Assembly (NCBI RefSeq): GCF_000218565.1
Contig: NC_015684.1
Span: 496,001 to 560,000 of the forward strand
Direction of reading: 5' to 3'
Length of the DNA: 64,000 nucleotides
Source of the DNA: Afipia carboxidovorans OM5
GTDB taxonomy: Bacteria; Pseudomonadota; Alphaproteobacteria; Rhizobiales; Xanthobacteraceae
The stretch's first letter is position 1. Each line of letters starts with the position of its first letter. The position numbers and the translations under genes are program-made. A model generated the notes under the pieces. That model worked only from the letters and a program-made list of their open reading frames with translations, had not been told where the DNA came from and did no database searches. Positions 1 through 8,542 of the stretch are shown here, in pieces.

Positions 1-21
1 GGAAATCTCGTGGAGACCCCG

Positions 22-321
22 ATGGGAAACTCACAACGTCGAGCCATTCAGAACTACCGGACCCGCTTGGGCGAGCGCGGCCTTGCGCGCTTCGAGGTGC
101 TTGCCCGTGACGCTGATCGCGATCTAATCCGGTCCTTGGCACGCCGGCTTGCCGAGGATGATGCCGAAGCATCGAAATTGCGCGCCATAGTCGGTGAAGC
201 CGTTGCTGGCGAGCCTCCCAAGAAGGGGGGCATCCTCGCCGCTCTCCGCCGATCGCCGCTTGTCGGTGCAGACCTTGACCTTAGCCGGCAGCGCGAGGAA
301 GGGCGCAAGGTCGATCTTTGA
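22..321 (+). CDS. vapB: VapB-like antitoxin
   Basis: A 99-residue basic and acidic, helix-rich protein encoded directly before a PIN-domain toxin and overlapping it by four bases (TTGA), the usual arrangement of a type II toxin-antitoxin pair. Family knowledge says such antitoxins bind and block the toxin and repress their own operon. I chose the ATG at 22 because GGAG lies at a good distance upstream. A GTG at 10 in the same frame would add four residues. No DNA-binding fold can be proved by eye. The assignment rests mainly on the adjacent toxin, the small size and the translational coupling. The promoter lies outside the window. Confidence 0.75.
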   Translation: MGNSQRRAIQNYRTRLGERGLARFEVLARDADRDLIRSLARRLAEDDAEASKLRAIVGEAVAGEPPKKGGILAALRRSPLVGADLDLSRQREEGRKVDL

Positions 322-764
322 CCCGCTATCTGCTCGACACCAACATCATCAGCAACGTCATCAAGCCGAAGCCTTCGGAGGCTCTTTTGACGTGGATGGC
401 CGCGCAGCAGGACGATGATCTGTTCATTGCTTCCCTGACAATAGCTGAAATCCGACGCGGCATTCTGGAAAAGCCGCGGGGCAAGAAGCGCGACACGCTC
501 GACGCTTGGTTTAACGGGCCCGAAGGGCCGCGGGCCCTGTTCGCCGGTCGCATCCTGGCATTTGACGACAAGGCGGGCTTGATCTGGGCGGACCTCATGG
601 CGAAGGGGAAAATTGCCGGCCGACCGAAAAGCGGGTTGGACATGATTATTGCTGCCGTCGCTGCCGCCAACGAATGCGTCGTGGTGACGGATAACGAGAA
701 AGATTTTGTCGGCCTTCAGATAATCAATCCGATGCGGGAGCGGTTTGAGACTGCGAAGAAATAG
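318..764 (+). CDS. vapC: VapC-like PIN-domain ribonuclease toxin
   Basis: A 148-residue PIN-domain protein. The N-terminal LLDTNIIS carries the first catalytic aspartate. SLTIAEIRRGI supplies the conserved glutamate near residue 40. SGLDMIIAAVA carries the third acidic position near residue 105, and VVTDNEKDF the last near 125. Family members are Mg-dependent RNases that cleave tRNA or rRNA when the antitoxin is lost. The start is a TTG overlapping the antitoxin stop, so translation is coupled. The pair sits beside the SIR2-HerA module, in what looks like a defence and stability segment of the mobile element. Confidence 0.9.
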   Translation: MTRYLLDTNIISNVIKPKPSEALLTWMAAQQDDDLFIASLTIAEIRRGILEKPRGKKRDTLDAWFNGPEGPRALFAGRILAFDDKAGLIWADLMAKGKIAGRPKSGLDMIIAAVAAANECVVVTDNEKDFVGLQIINPMRERFETAKK

Positions 765-839
765 CGATGCCGTGGCAGATAGTTAAAGTCCTGATTGCAA
801 GGGAAAATACTATGGGGGATCCTGCGGCTTGGGGGAGAA

Positions 840-2225
840 ATGATGACAACTGCATCCACGCCGCCGAATGAATATCAGCTCATCGGTCAAACTGAAGACG
901 GCAGCGCTGGCGATCTCCTGCAAGATCTCGATCAGAAAGCCGGGCGTATTCGTCTTCAGGCGTTGATTTCTGAATGGCTCCGGATGGAGAACCTTGTCGT
1001 TCTGACGGGCTCGGGAACGTCGGTTTCGGCCAAGGGCAAGACGATGGCCGATCTTGAAAAGGCCGTCTTCGCGACGATTGAAGCGTTGTCCGATCTTCCA
1101 CCGTCGATAGCGGCGATCATCAAGGCAAGGAAGGATGCAGTCGATCTTGATGTGCTCGGCGATGGGATTGGGTTTGAGGCGTGGCTTTCGTTTGTCGCCA
1201 ACGCTTTCGTCATTGCAGGTTCGAAAGAGACACCGTTTTCCGGCGTAACATGGTCCACGACCCCCGCGCCAAGCGTCAAAGAGCTTCAATGGTTCGTTGA
1301 CCGGCTGCGCACCTCCATTTTTGCGGAGTGCGCGCTAACGCTTCCGAATACGACCGTAGCGAAGTCCGCGAGTGAGATTGCTCCGCAACTCGCGTTCCTG
1401 TCCAAGCTGGTGGCGCGCGATAGCAATTTAGGGCGTGCCCACCTTTTCACGCTCAACTATGATACCCTTTTCGAGCAGGCATTGGAGTTGCTGGGCATCC
1501 AGTATTTCGATGGCTTTACTGGTCGGGCGGCTGCGCGGTTCGATCCCTCCGTCTATGGATTGGATATCTACTACCCAGGCGAGGTCGCCGAGGGCCGTGT
1601 CCGTCGCTTCGATAAATTTCTGCATTTCTACAAACTGCACGGGTCCATCCATTGGTTCGAACGGGATGGCGAAATGCGCGCGCGCCATCCCAATCTCACG
1701 CCCTTTCAAGGTTATGCGGACCTGAAGCCCGACGAAAAAGCCGCATTGCTGACCAAGCTATCTGGTGCCGTTCCCTCCGTCGGCATTCTCCCAACCGCCA
1801 ATAAATTCGCCCAAACCCTGACGATGCCCTATGCGCATCTTTTCCGCTCATTTCAGGTTCGGCTCGGCGTTCCACAAACCTTTCTGCTCATTCTCGGCTA
1901 CGGTTTTGGTGACGATCACGTCACTCGCATTATCGAGAACGCGCTGATGAATCCCTCGCTGGTGATGCTTGTGGTCGAGCCGAATCCTGCCAGCTCGGTT
2001 ATTAAGCGAATCCGTGACTACAAAGATCTCGGAAAGCGTGCCTTTGTGTTGTGCCCGACGAACGCCGCATTCGCCGCTGCCAAATTCAAGCACGCGACGT
2101 TTGATGATTTTGCCCGATCAGTGATGCCGGACGTTCAATGGCTCGACGACTTCTTGCGCTTGCGGCGGTTTGAAAAGCAGATCGCTTCATCGGCTTCTTC
2201 TTCTGATCCCGACCCGGCGGCATGA
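840..2225 (+). CDS. SIR2-domain effector of a SIR2-HerA anti-phage module
   Basis: A 461-residue protein with a diverged SIR2-like NAD-binding domain. Visible landmarks are LTGSGTSVS near residues 55-63, LNYDTLFEQAL near 205, KLHGSIHWF (candidate catalytic His) near 265, and ILGYGFGDDHV near 355. These match the GxGxS, NxD, LHG and C-terminal nucleotide-binding elements of prokaryotic SIR2_2 proteins that degrade NAD in phage defence. It ends two bases before a HerA ATPase gene, so the two form an operon, and SIR2 plus HerA is a known defence pair. The ATG at 840 follows GGGGGAGA. An upstream in-frame start at 795 is possible but lacks a ribosome site. Infection sensing is not visible from sequence. 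Confidence 0.85.
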   Translation: MMTTASTPPNEYQLIGQTEDGSAGDLLQDLDQKAGRIRLQALISEWLRMENLVVLTGSGTSVSAKGKTMADLEKAVFATIEALSDLPPSIAAIIKARKDAVDLDVLGDGIGFEAWLSFVANAFVIAGSKETPFSGVTWSTTPAPSVKELQWFVDRLRTSIFAECALTLPNTTVAKSASEIAPQLAFLSKLVARDSNLGRAHLFTLNYDTLFEQALELLGIQYFDGFTGRAAARFDPSVYGLDIYYPGEVAEGRVRRFDKFLHFYKLHGSIHWFERDGEMRARHPNLTPFQGYADLKPDEKAALLTKLSGAVPSVGILPTANKFAQTLTMPYAHLFRSFQVRLGVPQTFLLILGYGFGDDHVTRIIENALMNPSLVMLVVEPNPASSVIKRIRDYKDLGKRAFVLCPTNAAFAAAKFKHATFDDFARSVMPDVQWLDDFLRLRRFEKQIASSASSSDPDPAA

Positions 2226-2226
2226 G

Positions 2227-4236
2227 ATGGATAACCCTCGTCTCGTTGGACATATCGTTGCCGTTCAGGGGTTCAGAGTCAAAGTCGAACTCCTCCCTGA
2301 AACTCGTTCGGCATTGCGTGCAACTTTAGACGGCGTACAGGCCGCTATCGCAATCAACGCCTATCTAACATTTTCGCTGGGGGCCGGCGAAACCGTCATC
2401 GGGATCATTACAGACCTTGAAGCGCGCGAAAGTTTTGATCCGACCAGTGGGGACGATCTGAGTCTTGAACTTATGAAGCCCCGCCGCGTAGCTAGCGTGC
2501 AGTTGTTGGGCACGATCGAGCATTCGGACGATGATCCCTCGTTCAGCCCCGGCATATCGGTCCTGCCGACCCTCGACACGCCGGCGGAAATCGGGTCGCC
2601 TGACGTGCTAAGAGCGGTCTTCGAGATTCCGCCGCGTCGGAACAAACCGGAAGGGTATGACGAAAAGGACTTCGATTGCGATCTGAAGATCGGATTTCCA
2701 ACGGGGCAAGCCCGGAACGTCGTTCGCGCTTCCTATAATGATCTGTTCTCACGCCCGCTCGCCATTGTGGGGAACACTGGCTCCGGCAAATCCTATTCGG
2801 TCTCCAGCCTTATTCAGAAGGCGATGAAAGCGCTCGACGGTGCCACTGAGGAACCCCATGTTTTCATCCTCGACATCAACGGCGAGTACGAGAAGGCATT
2901 TCCTTCGGGAAAAACTGCCGCTCGCTTACCTGATCGCATTTATCTGAACGGCGAGGAGTTTGGACTTCCGCTTTGGTTCCTAAACGCTGAGGAAATCTGC
3001 TCGTGGTTGAGCGCTGCGGAGCAGACCCAGGAGCCAGTCTTGAAAGATTGGTGGGCGATCGCCAAAGGCGGTGATGCGGGACAGGTAGCAAACCTAAACA
3101 CGCTTCAAAGTGCGCTGAGTTCTATCGAAAAACTGCTTGCCGATCTTCAGAAGATACAGCGGAAATCGGCAGGATCATATTGCGATCTGATCGTTGGATA
3201 TCTGGTAGGCTCCGGTATCGACACGAACACCTTTGAGGGACTGTTCGCATCCCACAAAGCCATTACGGGGTTCAATCAGGAAGTTCTAGCGAACGCGGCC
3301 CAAATCCAGGCTGAGGCTCGAAAAATTCAGGACGAAATCCGAGCAAAGATCGTCGGAGGCAGTTACGTCGGAGAGCAGGCCGCGCGAACCGCCGATTCTC
3401 CGCTGCCCATATCGCGTTCAACGCTGACAGACCCGTCTCTCATCAATCGCGCGGTATCGAAAGAGGATACCATCCGCGTCGATGCACATCTCACAACTCT
3501 GAAATTGAGATTGAAGACGCGGCTCGACGACCGGCGGTGGCACTCGTTCCTCAACTACGAAGATGCTGCGACCAAAATTCCAAATCTGGAATCTTGGTTT
3601 GCGCGTTTCGGCCTCGGCAAAGCCACTGGGCCGAAGGTGTCGGTGCTCGACCTCTCGATGTTGGGCAATGAAATTCTTCCCTATGCCTGCGCTGTCATTG
3701 GCCGGCTGTTGTTGGAGGCAAGAGAGCGATTGCCAGCGGCATCGCGTTACAAGCATCCATGGGTGCTCGTCTTGGAGGAGGCGCATAACTATGCACGACC
3801 AGCGAGGACGGACGAAGATCGCGGCCATCGGCTGGCGCGTTTAGCCTATGAACGTATCGCCAAGGAAGGGCGGAAGTTCGGTTTGTCGCTTATGATCGCA
3901 AGCCAGCGGCCTAGCGAGATCAGCCAGACTATCATCAGCCAATGCGCCAACTTCATCAGTCATCGCTTGCAGAACCCGGACGATATTGACCATTTCCGCC
4001 GCATCATTCCCATGCAGGCGCGGCGTCTGCTCGATCAGGTAACAATACTGTCCTCGGGTGAAGCGATCGTGTTTGGGAGTGCGTTTCATATCCCGACGCG
4101 GGTGCAGCTCGACCGAGCCGAGCCTGGTCCATATAGCCAGACCGCAGCACCGTTCTACGAGTGGGCAAAAGATACCACGCCGTTCCCCTTGAAAACCGTA
4201 ATCGAAGCATGGGGCGCTGATGACACTACAGCGTAA
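2227..4236 (+). CDS. herA: HerA-family hexameric ATPase of the SIR2-HerA module
   Basis: A 669-residue FtsK/HerA-superfamily ATPase. The N-terminal about 140 residues form a HAS-barrel-like region. NTGSGKSYSVSS (Walker A) sits near residue 183, and LVLEEAHNY (Walker B with glutamate) near 515. ASQRPSEIS near 560 and the arginine-rich segment after it match sensor and finger elements. HerA proteins form hexameric rings that translocate DNA, and in SIR2-HerA systems they assemble with the SIR2 NADase. The start two bases after the SIR2 stop implies co-translation. The fused HerA-nuclease architecture is absent, so SIR2 is presumably the effector. No terminator is obvious before the arsenic operon. 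Confidence 0.9.
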   Translation: MDNPRLVGHIVAVQGFRVKVELLPETRSALRATLDGVQAAIAINAYLTFSLGAGETVIGIITDLEARESFDPTSGDDLSLELMKPRRVASVQLLGTIEHSDDDPSFSPGISVLPTLDTPAEIGSPDVLRAVFEIPPRRNKPEGYDEKDFDCDLKIGFPTGQARNVVRASYNDLFSRPLAIVGNTGSGKSYSVSSLIQKAMKALDGATEEPHVFILDINGEYEKAFPSGKTAARLPDRIYLNGEEFGLPLWFLNAEEICSWLSAAEQTQEPVLKDWWAIAKGGDAGQVANLNTLQSALSSIEKLLADLQKIQRKSAGSYCDLIVGYLVGSGIDTNTFEGLFASHKAITGFNQEVLANAAQIQAEARKIQDEIRAKIVGGSYVGEQAARTADSPLPISRSTLTDPSLINRAVSKEDTIRVDAHLTTLKLRLKTRLDDRRWHSFLNYEDAATKIPNLESWFARFGLGKATGPKVSVLDLSMLGNEILPYACAVIGRLLLEARERLPAASRYKHPWVLVLEEAHNYARPARTDEDRGHRLARLAYERIAKEGRKFGLSLMIASQRPSEISQTIISQCANFISHRLQNPDDIDHFRRIIPMQARRLLDQVTILSSGEAIVFGSAFHIPTRVQLDRAEPGPYSQTAAPFYEWAKDTTPFPLKTVIEAWGADDTTA

Positions 4237-4368
4237 AGCTGACTGATCTTTTGCCGTCATCAATTAATGTTATCTCGTCGCGCACCGCCTTCGTGCAAGA
4301 CCGTCATAGAGGGCTCGACGCCAAAATCGCTTTTCGCGGACTGGCGCGAGACGAATTCTTGGTGTATT

Positions 4369-4396
4369 CAATACCTCAATGATTCTTGAGATATTG
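4369..4396. promoter_or_regulatory. ArsR-type operator, arms CAATACCTCAA / TTGAGATATTG
   Basis: A 28-bp imperfect inverted repeat: 11-bp arms with a single mismatch and a 6-bp spacer, ending 8 bp before the arsR start codon. Its position over the presumed core promoter fits autorepression by ArsR, relieved by arsenite or antimonite. The link to ArsR is inferred from position and the AT-rich dyad. Confidence 0.7.
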
Positions 4397-4404
4397 AGAT
4401 ATTG

Positions 4405-4767
4405 ATGTACGAAAAACAGGCCCTCGACGCCTTCGCCGCGCTTTCGCAGGAAACAAGGCTCCGTATCGTCCGTCATTTGGTCACGGCCGGTCCCGAAGGG
4501 ATGTCGGCCGGCGCCATCGGCGAGGCCATGGACAGCGCATCCTCCTCGCGGATGTCCTTTCACCTGGGCCATCTCGAGCAGGCCGGACTTGTCGAGTCTC
4601 GGCGGGAAGGACGCTCGATCATCTACAGCGCGGCGCTGGTGACGCTCTCCAGCCTCATTGAATTCCTCATGCGCGATTGCTGCCAGGGCCATCCCGAGGT
4701 GTGCAATCCGGCCGTCGCCGCGCTGTCCTCCTGTTGCGAACCCGCGAAAGGTGCTTCCGATGTCTGA
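4405..4767 (+). CDS. arsR: ArsR-family arsenic-responsive repressor
   Basis: A 120-residue winged-helix regulator and first gene of the arsenic operon. DAFAALSQETRLRIVRHLV near residue 7 and SSSRMSFHLGHLEQAGLV near 50 (recognition helix) are typical of ArsR. A CC pair in MRDCCQGH near 92, together with C101 and a second CC near 112, offers thiolates for As(III). This C-terminal site type differs from the CVC site in the DNA-binding helix of E. coli ArsR. The ATG at 4405 was preferred to the TTG just before it. The stop lies 8 bases inside the next gene. Confidence 0.92.
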   Translation: MYEKQALDAFAALSQETRLRIVRHLVTAGPEGMSAGAIGEAMDSASSSRMSFHLGHLEQAGLVESRREGRSIIYSAALVTLSSLIEFLMRDCCQGHPEVCNPAVAALSSCCEPAKGASDV

Positions 4768-5302
4768 TGCAGATCAGCCAGACCGCATCTTCAATGTCCT
4801 TTTCCTTTGCACCGGCAATTCGGCTCGCTCGATCCTTGCCGAAAGTATTCTCGCCAAGGATGGAGCCGGCCGCTTTCGTGCCTTTTCCGCAGGCAGCCAG
4901 CCCAAGGGCGAGGTCAATCCCTTCGCGTTGAAGGTGCTGAGGAGCTTCGATTATCCCGTCGATGGCTTCCGCTCGAAAAGCTGGGAGGAGTTTGCGGGGC
5001 CTGACGCTCCGGTCATGGATTTCGTGTTCACGGTTTGCGACAACGCCGCCGGCGAAACTTGCCCGGTCTGGCCGGGCCAGCCGATGACGGCGCATTGGGG
5101 CATAGAAGACCCCGCTGCGATGGAAGGTTCCGACATCCAGAAGGAAGCCGCCTTCGTTGCCGCGTTTCGTTATATGAGGAACCGCATCTCTGTTTTTGCG
5201 GCGTTGCCGATATCGAGCCTCGACAAGGCATCGCTGCGCACGAAGCTCGTAGAAATCGGGCAATCGGACGGCGCGTCCTCGCCTCGCAACAGCGCGGCGT
5301 GA
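4760..5302 (+). CDS. arsC: Arsenate reductase, low-molecular-weight phosphatase type
   Basis: A 180-residue LMW-PTP-fold arsenate reductase. FLCTGNSARSILAE near residues 15-28 is the CX5R anion-binding loop, and later cysteines (FTVCDNAAGETC near 93-101) can pass the disulfide to thioredoxin. The reaction is As(V) to As(III), which Acr3 downstream then exports. The gene overlaps arsR by 8 bases, so the ATG at 4760 is the natural coupled start. A longer open frame beginning at 4658 lies inside arsR and is not needed. It is followed at once by a second, unrelated arsenate reductase. Confidence 0.93.
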   Translation: MSDADQPDRIFNVLFLCTGNSARSILAESILAKDGAGRFRAFSAGSQPKGEVNPFALKVLRSFDYPVDGFRSKSWEEFAGPDAPVMDFVFTVCDNAAGETCPVWPGQPMTAHWGIEDPAAMEGSDIQKEAAFVAAFRYMRNRISVFAALPISSLDKASLRTKLVEIGQSDGASSPRNSAA

Positions 5303-5311
5303 GGCAGGGCC

Positions 5312-5737
5312 ATGGATGTCATCATCTATCACAATCCCGACTGCGGCACCTCGCGTAACACGTTGGCGATGATACGCAACGCCGGCGTCGAGCCGCATGT
5401 CATTGAATATCTCAAGACGCCACCGTCGCGCGCGCTGCTGACGCAACTCATCGCGCGCATAGGCATCTCCGTCCGGGCGCTCCTGCGTGAAAAGGGCACA
5501 CCCTACGCAGAGCTTGGCCTTGCCGATTCAGAGCTAACCGATGACCAGCTTCTCGACGCCATGATGGCGCATCCAATCCTTATCAATCGGCCGGTTGTCG
5601 TCAGTCCCAAGGGTGTGAAACTCTGCCGGCCGTCTGAAGAAGCTCTCGACCTGCTGCCGCAGCAGCAAGGCGAGTTCATCAAGGAAGACGGCGAGCGCGT
5701 CATCGACGAACAAGGCCGCCGCATCGCGACGGCTTGA
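5312..5737 (+). CDS. arsC: Arsenate reductase, glutaredoxin-dependent (Spx/ArsC fold)
   Basis: A 141-residue ArsC of the E. coli plasmid type. YHNPDCGTSRNTL near residues 6-18 holds the single catalytic cysteine, and RPVVVSPKGVKLCRP near 92-106 holds the conserved arginines that bind the arsenyl-cysteine. It uses glutathione and glutaredoxin, not thioredoxin. The start is 9 bases after the previous stop. Having both reductase families in one operon lets arsenate reduction draw on two thiol systems. Length and motifs are complete. Confidence 0.93.
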   Translation: MDVIIYHNPDCGTSRNTLAMIRNAGVEPHVIEYLKTPPSRALLTQLIARIGISVRALLREKGTPYAELGLADSELTDDQLLDAMMAHPILINRPVVVSPKGVKLCRPSEEALDLLPQQQGEFIKEDGERVIDEQGRRIATA

Positions 5738-5745
5738 GGAAAACC

Positions 5746-6801
5746 ATGTCCACCTTCGAACGCTATCTCACCCTCTGGGTCGCGCTTTGCATCGTCGTCG
5801 GCATCGCGCTCGGCCATGTCATGCCGGGCGTGTTTCACGCGATCGGCGCAGCGGAAATCGCCAAGGTCAACCTGCCGGTGGCGGTGCTGATCTGGCTCAT
5901 GGTCATTCCGATGCTCCTGAAGATCGACTTCGCCGCGCTCGGCGAGGTCGGCCGTCACTGGCGCGGCATCGGCGTGACGCTGTTCGTCAATTGGGCGGTG
6001 AAGCCGTTCTCCATGGCTCTGCTCGGTTGGCTCCTTATCGGCTGGCTGTTCCGGCCGCTGCTGCCCGCCGAACAGATAGACAGCTATATCGCCGGTCTCA
6101 TCATCCTCGCCGCCACGCCTTGCACGGCAATGGTGTTCGTCTGGTCGAATCTCACGAAGGGCGAGCCGCATTTCACGTTGAGTCAGGTGGCGCTCAACGA
6201 CGCGATCATGGTTATCGCCTTCGCCCCTATCGTCGGGTTGCTGCTCGGCTTGTCAGCGATCACCGTGCCGTGGGGCACGCTGATCCTGTCGGTCGTGCTC
6301 TACATCGTCATCCCGGTAATCGTCGCGCAGATCGTGCGCCGCAGCCTTCTGGCGAATGGCGGGCAAGCAGCACTCGACCGGCTGCTTGCGAAGCTCGGGC
6401 CGGTCTCGCTGGTGGCGCTGCTGGCGACGCTGGTGCTGCTGTTCGGCTTCCAGGGCGAGCAGATCATCGCGCAGCCGATGGTGATCGTGCTGCTCGCCGT
6501 GCCGATCCTGATCCAGGTCTATTTCAATTCCGGGCTCGCCTACCTGCTCAATCGGATCTCAGGTGAGCAACATTGTGTCGCTGGCCCCTCGGCTCTGATT
6601 GGTGCGTCCAATTTCTTCGAGCTGGCTGTTGCGGCTGCCATCAGTCTGTTCGGCTTTCACTCCGGCGCGGCGCTCGCGACCGTTGTCGGGGTGCTGATCG
6701 AAGTGCCGGTTATGCTCTCCGTCGTCTGGATCGTGAACCGCTCCAAGGGTTGGTACGAGCGCGACAGTAAGGGCGCGGCTATCGTGGAGGCCAACCATTG
6801 A
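5746..6801 (+). CDS. acr3: Acr3-family arsenite efflux transporter
   Basis: A 351-residue polytopic membrane protein with about ten transmembrane segments. The Acr3 signature lies around ATPCTAMVFVWSNLTKGEP near residues 128-146, including the conserved Cys, and is followed by ALNDAIMVIAFAP. It exports As(OH)3 driven by the proton-motive force. The ATG at 5746 lies after GAGGAAA. A TTG 12 bases upstream overlaps the arsC stop but is less likely. The gene overlaps arsH by four bases (TTGA). Confidence 0.94.
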   Translation: MSTFERYLTLWVALCIVVGIALGHVMPGVFHAIGAAEIAKVNLPVAVLIWLMVIPMLLKIDFAALGEVGRHWRGIGVTLFVNWAVKPFSMALLGWLLIGWLFRPLLPAEQIDSYIAGLIILAATPCTAMVFVWSNLTKGEPHFTLSQVALNDAIMVIAFAPIVGLLLGLSAITVPWGTLILSVVLYIVIPVIVAQIVRRSLLANGGQAALDRLLAKLGPVSLVALLATLVLLFGFQGEQIIAQPMVIVLLAVPILIQVYFNSGLAYLLNRISGEQHCVAGPSALIGASNFFELAVAAAISLFGFHSGAALATVVGVLIEVPVMLSVVWIVNRSKGWYERDSKGAAIVEANH

Positions 6802-7517
6802 CCTTGCTAGACCTCTCTAATGTCGATGCGGATTGCATCGCTGTGCCACATATTGATCGACTGCGGGCAACACCTTCGACCCATCCGCCTCGCATTCTGT
6901 TGCTTTACGGTTCGCTTCGCGAGCGGTCATACAGCCGCTTTCTGACCCAAGAGGCGGAGCGCCTGCTGAAGCACTTCGGCGCGGAGACCCGCATCTTCGA
7001 TCCGCATGATTTGCCGTTACCTGATGGAGCGGCAATCGATCACCCGAAGGTGCGAGAGCTGCGAGAGCTATCGCTCTGGTCGGAGGGCCAGGTCTGGACA
7101 AGCCCGGAGCGGCACGGCGCCATGAGCGCGGTGATGAAGGCGCAAATCGACTGGATTCCTCTGTCGGTCGGCGCCCTCCGGCCGACGCAAGGGCGAACGC
7201 TTGCCGTCATGCAGGTGTCAGGCGGCTCGCAGAGCTTCAACGCGGTCAACCAGATGCGCGTGCTCGGCCGATGGATGCGGATGGTGACGATCCCCAACCA
7301 GTCGTCCGTCGCAAAAGCGTTTCACGAGTTTGACGAAGCAGGCCGGATGAAATCCTCGTCCTATTATGACCGCGTGGTCGATGTGATGGAGGAACTGGTC
7401 AAGTTCACGCTGCTGACGCGCGATGTGTCGGCTTATCTCACCGACCGTTACTTCGAGCGCAAGGAAAGTGGAGAAGCTCCGATGCGGCGGATGAACCTGT
7501 CGGCGGTGTCCTCTTGA
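6798..7517 (+). CDS. arsH: ArsH NADPH-dependent FMN reductase / organoarsenical oxidase
   Basis: A 239-residue flavodoxin-like protein. LLLYGSLRERSYSR near residues 33-46 is the FMN phosphate-binding loop, and SPERHGAMSAVMKAQIDW near 103-120 is typical of ArsH. ArsH oxidises trivalent methyl-, phenyl- and other organoarsenicals to less toxic pentavalent forms. It starts at a TTG overlapping the acr3 stop and is the last gene of the arsenic operon. The C-terminus is full length. Confidence 0.93.
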   Translation: MTLLDLSNVDADCIAVPHIDRLRATPSTHPPRILLLYGSLRERSYSRFLTQEAERLLKHFGAETRIFDPHDLPLPDGAAIDHPKVRELRELSLWSEGQVWTSPERHGAMSAVMKAQIDWIPLSVGALRPTQGRTLAVMQVSGGSQSFNAVNQMRVLGRWMRMVTIPNQSSVAKAFHEFDEAGRMKSSSYYDRVVDVMEELVKFTLLTRDVSAYLTDRYFERKESGEAPMRRMNLSAVSS

Positions 7518-7645
7518 GATGGAATGCAACGACTTGAAATGAGCCAAAAAGCCACCCGACACGGGATCTGTCGTTCCGCGACTCTTCACGAAAGGGTCAT
7601 TTCCCCCACCTTCCCAGAACGCGAAGCCTGTGCCATTTTCCGATC

Positions 7646-8002
7646 ATGAGGGTAGGCATCTGGCTCCGCAGGTTGCTCCCGATCCTTGCGATCGTGGGGC
7701 TTATTGCCGGACCGTTCACCGCATCGGTGAGCGGAGCTATGGTGGCGGCCGCCTCTGATATGTCCATGGCATCAATGCCGGACGATATGCCCTGCTGCCC
7801 GCATGAGAAGCCGGCTGTCCCGGATTGCCAGAAGTCCTGCCCGTTGATGGCGACCTGTATGGCCAAGTGCTTCTCAGTCACGCCGACGCTTTCGAGCCTT
7901 GCCTTCATTTTTTGGGATCAAAGCGATTCCCTTTCTCCAGGCAACGACGTCGTGCGCGATGCGCTCGCTGTAGAACCTCCAGCTCGACCTCCAAGAGCCT
8001 AG
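7646..8002 (+). CDS. Small secreted Cys/Met-rich protein of metal cluster 1
   Basis: A 118-residue protein with a hydrophobic N-terminal signal (residues 5-30), then MSMASMPDDMPCCPHEKP and repeated cysteines (CQKSC, C near 75, C near 79). The Met, Cys and His content suggests a periplasmic metal-binding role, but no family is recognised. It begins metal cluster 1, upstream of a YtkA-like protein and CusBA, and a His/Cys-rich counterpart occurs at 35460 in cluster 2. No strong ribosome site precedes the ATG at 7646, so the start is uncertain. Confidence 0.6.
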   Translation: MRVGIWLRRLLPILAIVGLIAGPFTASVSGAMVAAASDMSMASMPDDMPCCPHEKPAVPDCQKSCPLMATCMAKCFSVTPTLSSLAFIFWDQSDSLSPGNDVVRDALAVEPPARPPRA

Positions 8003-8134
8003 AACATCGCCGGCACTTCGGTGCCGGTTCGCGCCGCCCCAGCGTGTGCTCGGGCGGTCGAAAGCGCGTGGCCTAGGCCGCGCAACGCCTGGCCATGCGC
8101 ACGGCGGCTCCGATGAAACTGGGAACATCAAACT

Positions 8135-8542
8135 ATGACAACCGCTCTTATGAAGCACGCCGTTACGGCGGCGCTTGCGGCCGCGCTTTCTGTGACGGCC
8201 TTCTCGGCAGCTAAAGCCGATATCACGGACTATGAGTTTCGACTCGTTCAAACTGAGGTCAAGCACGGCAAGGGCGCCATCGTCGCCGTCCGGCTCGTCG
8301 AAAAACGATCCGGCAAGGCGGTTCCGGACGCGGTCATCTTCGCGACGCGGATCGACATGGCGCCTGATGGCATGGAGACGATGGCGGCGCCGATCGAGGC
8401 TTTGCCATCGACCGAGCCGGGTGTCTATCGCTTCAAGACCAACCTGACGATGGCTGGTGGCTGGCGGCTTTCGCTGGGCGCCAAGATCCAGGGTGAGACC
8501 GGGACGATCGAGAACAAACTGGTCCTGAAAGCGACACCATGA
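8135..8542 (+). CDS. YtkA/FixH-like periplasmic protein upstream of CusB
   Basis: A 135-residue exported protein with a signal peptide to about residue 28 (ending SAAKA) and a beta-rich domain. The features VRLVEKRSGKAVPDAVIFATRIDMAPDGM and PGVYRFKTNLTMAGGWRLSL resemble the YtkA-like domain often found in front of CusB-type adaptors. Its exact function is unknown, but periplasmic copper delivery or adaptor assembly is plausible. It overlaps cusB by four bases (ATGA), so the two are translationally coupled. An internal ATG at 8150 would give an equally good signal peptide. Confidence 0.75.
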   Translation: MTTALMKHAVTAALAAALSVTAFSAAKADITDYEFRLVQTEVKHGKGAIVAVRLVEKRSGKAVPDAVIFATRIDMAPDGMETMAAPIEALPSTEPGVYRFKTNLTMAGGWRLSLGAKIQGETGTIENKLVLKATP

